In this document: in pieces, positions 63,036-64,000 of the stretch
Position numbering within the stretch: the first letter of the stretch is position 1
Layout: each line of letters opens with the position of its first letter
From: Pseudomonas taiwanensis
Lineage (GTDB): Bacteria > Pseudomonadota > Gammaproteobacteria > Pseudomonadales > Pseudomonadaceae
Length of the DNA stretch: 64,000 nt
Direction of reading: 5' to 3'
NCBI RefSeq assembly: GCF_013393345.1
Contig: NZ_QJRF01000048.1
Location: 62,001 to 126,000 of the forward strand
Made by a program: the position numbers and the translations under genes
The notes under the pieces: generated by a model
What the model was told of the DNA's origin: nothing
The model's database searches: none
What the model saw: the letters and a program-made list of their open reading frames with translations, nothing else

Positions 63036-63593
63036 ATGACCACCGACGATATCGTCACCCTGCTGATCCGCCACCGGGTCCGCGAGGGCCGGGAACAGGA
63101 ATACGAAGGCTGGCTGCGCCGCATCATCGACATCGCCAAGGGTTATCCCGGTCACCTCGGCATCGATGTGGTGCGGGATCGCAAAGATGGCCTGCATCTG
63201 TTCACCTGCGTCCTGCGCTTCGCCAGCACGTCCCAGCTCCAGGCCTGGCTGGACTCCACCGAGCGCCGCCTGCTGATTGAGGAAGTCAGCCACCTGCTGG
63301 CCGATGGCGACCAGGTGGAAATCAATCCCGAGCGGGAATTCTGGTTCACCCCGATGCCGGCCGACGTGCCGCAACCGCCCCGCTGGAAACAGGCCTGCAT
63401 TACTTTCCTGGTAATCCTACCGCTGGCCCTGCTGGTGCCGCTGCTCTGGCAGCCGCTGTTCAAGCTGCAACCCTGGCTCGGGGGTTACGTGGCAAGCAAC
63501 GTGGTGATTACCGCCAGCATCGTGCTGCTGGTTGTCTATCTTTTCATGCCGCCGGTGACACGTTTTTTCGCCGGCTGGCTGAACCGACCCTAA
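63036..63593 (+). CDS. Antibiotic biosynthesis monooxygenase (ABM)-domain membrane protein
   Basis: A 185-residue protein with an N-terminal ABM/dimeric alpha-beta barrel domain (residues ~5-100; VREGREQEYEGWLRRIIDIA and HLGIDVVRD). Two C-terminal membrane segments follow (FLVILPLALLVPLL at ~124-137 and VVITASIVLLVVYLFM at ~155-170). This ABM-plus-two-helix arrangement is widespread and uncharacterised. It lies 65 bp after the YcaC-like gene, beyond its terminator, and 16 bp before the amidohydrolase. Confidence 0.85.
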   Translation: MTTDDIVTLLIRHRVREGREQEYEGWLRRIIDIAKGYPGHLGIDVVRDRKDGLHLFTCVLRFASTSQLQAWLDSTERRLLIEEVSHLLADGDQVEINPEREFWFTPMPADVPQPPRWKQACITFLVILPLALLVPLLWQPLFKLQPWLGGYVASNVVITASIVLLVVYLFMPPVTRFFAGWLNRP

Positions 63594-63609
63594 GTCCAAG
63601 GAGGGTTCC

Positions 63610-64000
63610 ATGAGCGAAGACCCAACCAACAACAGCCGCCGCCAGTTCCTCGCCGCCAGCACTGTGCTGGGCGCCGCTGGCGCACTTTGGTCCGCACTGC
63701 CCTTCGCCGGCGCCGCCGGCTCCGCCCATGCCACCTCAGGGGGTTCCATGTCCGCTGACCTGATCCTGTTCAACGGCCGCTTCCACACGGTCGACCGCGA
63801 GAAACCCAACGCCAGCGCCGTGGCCATCAAGGACGGCCGCTTCCTCGCCGTCGGCACCGATGCCGAAGCCATGGCCCTGCGCGGCGACGCCACCCAGGTC
63901 ATCGACCTCAAGCAGCGCACCGTCATCCCCGGCCTCAACGACTCGCACCTTCACCTGATCCGTGGTGGCCTCAACTACAACCTCGAACTGCGCTGGGAAG
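63610..64000 (+). CDS. Tat-exported amidohydrolase (YtcJ-like), 3' end missing
   Basis: The visible 130 residues start with a Tat signal (NNSRRQFLAASTVLGAAGAL). They continue into the N-terminal beta-sandwich of the amidohydrolase_3 family (ADLILFNGRFHTVDREKPNA, VAIKDGRFLAVGTDAEA) and the metal motif DSHLHL. AAGGAGG precedes the ATG. The window ends inside the gene. The operon with the ABM-domain protein and the nearby YcaC hydrolase suggests a small-molecule deamidation or deamination role. Substrate unknown. Confidence 0.85.
   Translation, partial: MSEDPTNNSRRQFLAASTVLGAAGALWSALPFAGAAGSAHATSGGSMSADLILFNGRFHTVDREKPNASAVAIKDGRFLAVGTDAEAMALRGDATQVIDLKQRTVIPGLNDSHLHLIRGGLNYNLELRWE

Overview
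This window is chromosomal DNA from a high-GC gammaproteobacterium. It is almost certainly Pseudomonas in the broad sense, possibly near the P. resinovorans/furukawaii group. The reasons are the Entner-Doudoroff block with HexR, the OprD-type porin, and many intergenic REP-type palindromes of the forms GTGGGGGCGAATTCATTCGC and GTAGGAGCGAGCTTGCTCGC. The species is inferred, not demonstrated. I saw no tRNA, rRNA, CRISPR array, transposase gene or prophage.

Layout. 1-4.4 kb: the end of a branched-chain-amino-acid-type ABC importer (a permease-ATPase fusion plus LivF), a PAS-containing chemoreceptor and a MarR regulator. 4.6-7.0 kb: an autotransporter. 7.2-16.8 kb: central glucose catabolism (shikimate-dehydrogenase-like gene, GapN-like dehydrogenase, eda, pgl, zwf, hexR, glk, edd) with candidate HexR operators. 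17.2-20.6 kb: a small secreted peptide, Ohr, a YbjQ-family protein, MltF and PPK2.

20.8-39.0 kb is the most interesting part. It is an uncharacterised catabolic and uptake gene set: two NCS1 permeases, two close flavin reductase paralogues, an LLM flavin monooxygenase, an isochorismatase-type hydrolase, an AA_synth-family protein, an alpha/beta hydrolase, an aldehyde dehydrogenase, a carboxymuconolactone-decarboxylase-family protein, a DUF1330 protein, a RibB paralogue and a polyamine-type ABC importer. Seven copies of one operator-like motif (RTATTAYGGTATWCCA) lie in front of six transcription units, and a GntR/FCD regulator is encoded among them. In composition it resembles the Rut pyrimidine pathway, but with different families and a different regulator. 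I read it as an inducible FMNH2-dependent route for an unidentified, probably nitrogen-containing, compound.

39.1-43.7 kb: a large multicopper oxidase next to a fused Sco-cytochrome c. 43.7-44.3 kb: a 148-bp tandem array of REP doublets that runs into a LysR gene remnant. 44.4-52.5 kb: a LysR regulator followed by an nbaE-H-J-I-G-F-C-D operon, which takes 3-hydroxyanthranilate to pyruvate and acetyl-CoA. 53.0-61.1 kb, minus strand: kynureninase, an amino-acid permease, an OprD-type porin, an LVIVD-repeat protein, a second porin and a broken chemoreceptor. This looks like an uptake and entry module for kynurenine-type substrates. 61.3-64 kb: a LysR regulator divergent from a YcaC-like hydrolase, an ABM-domain membrane protein and the start of a Tat-exported amidohydrolase.
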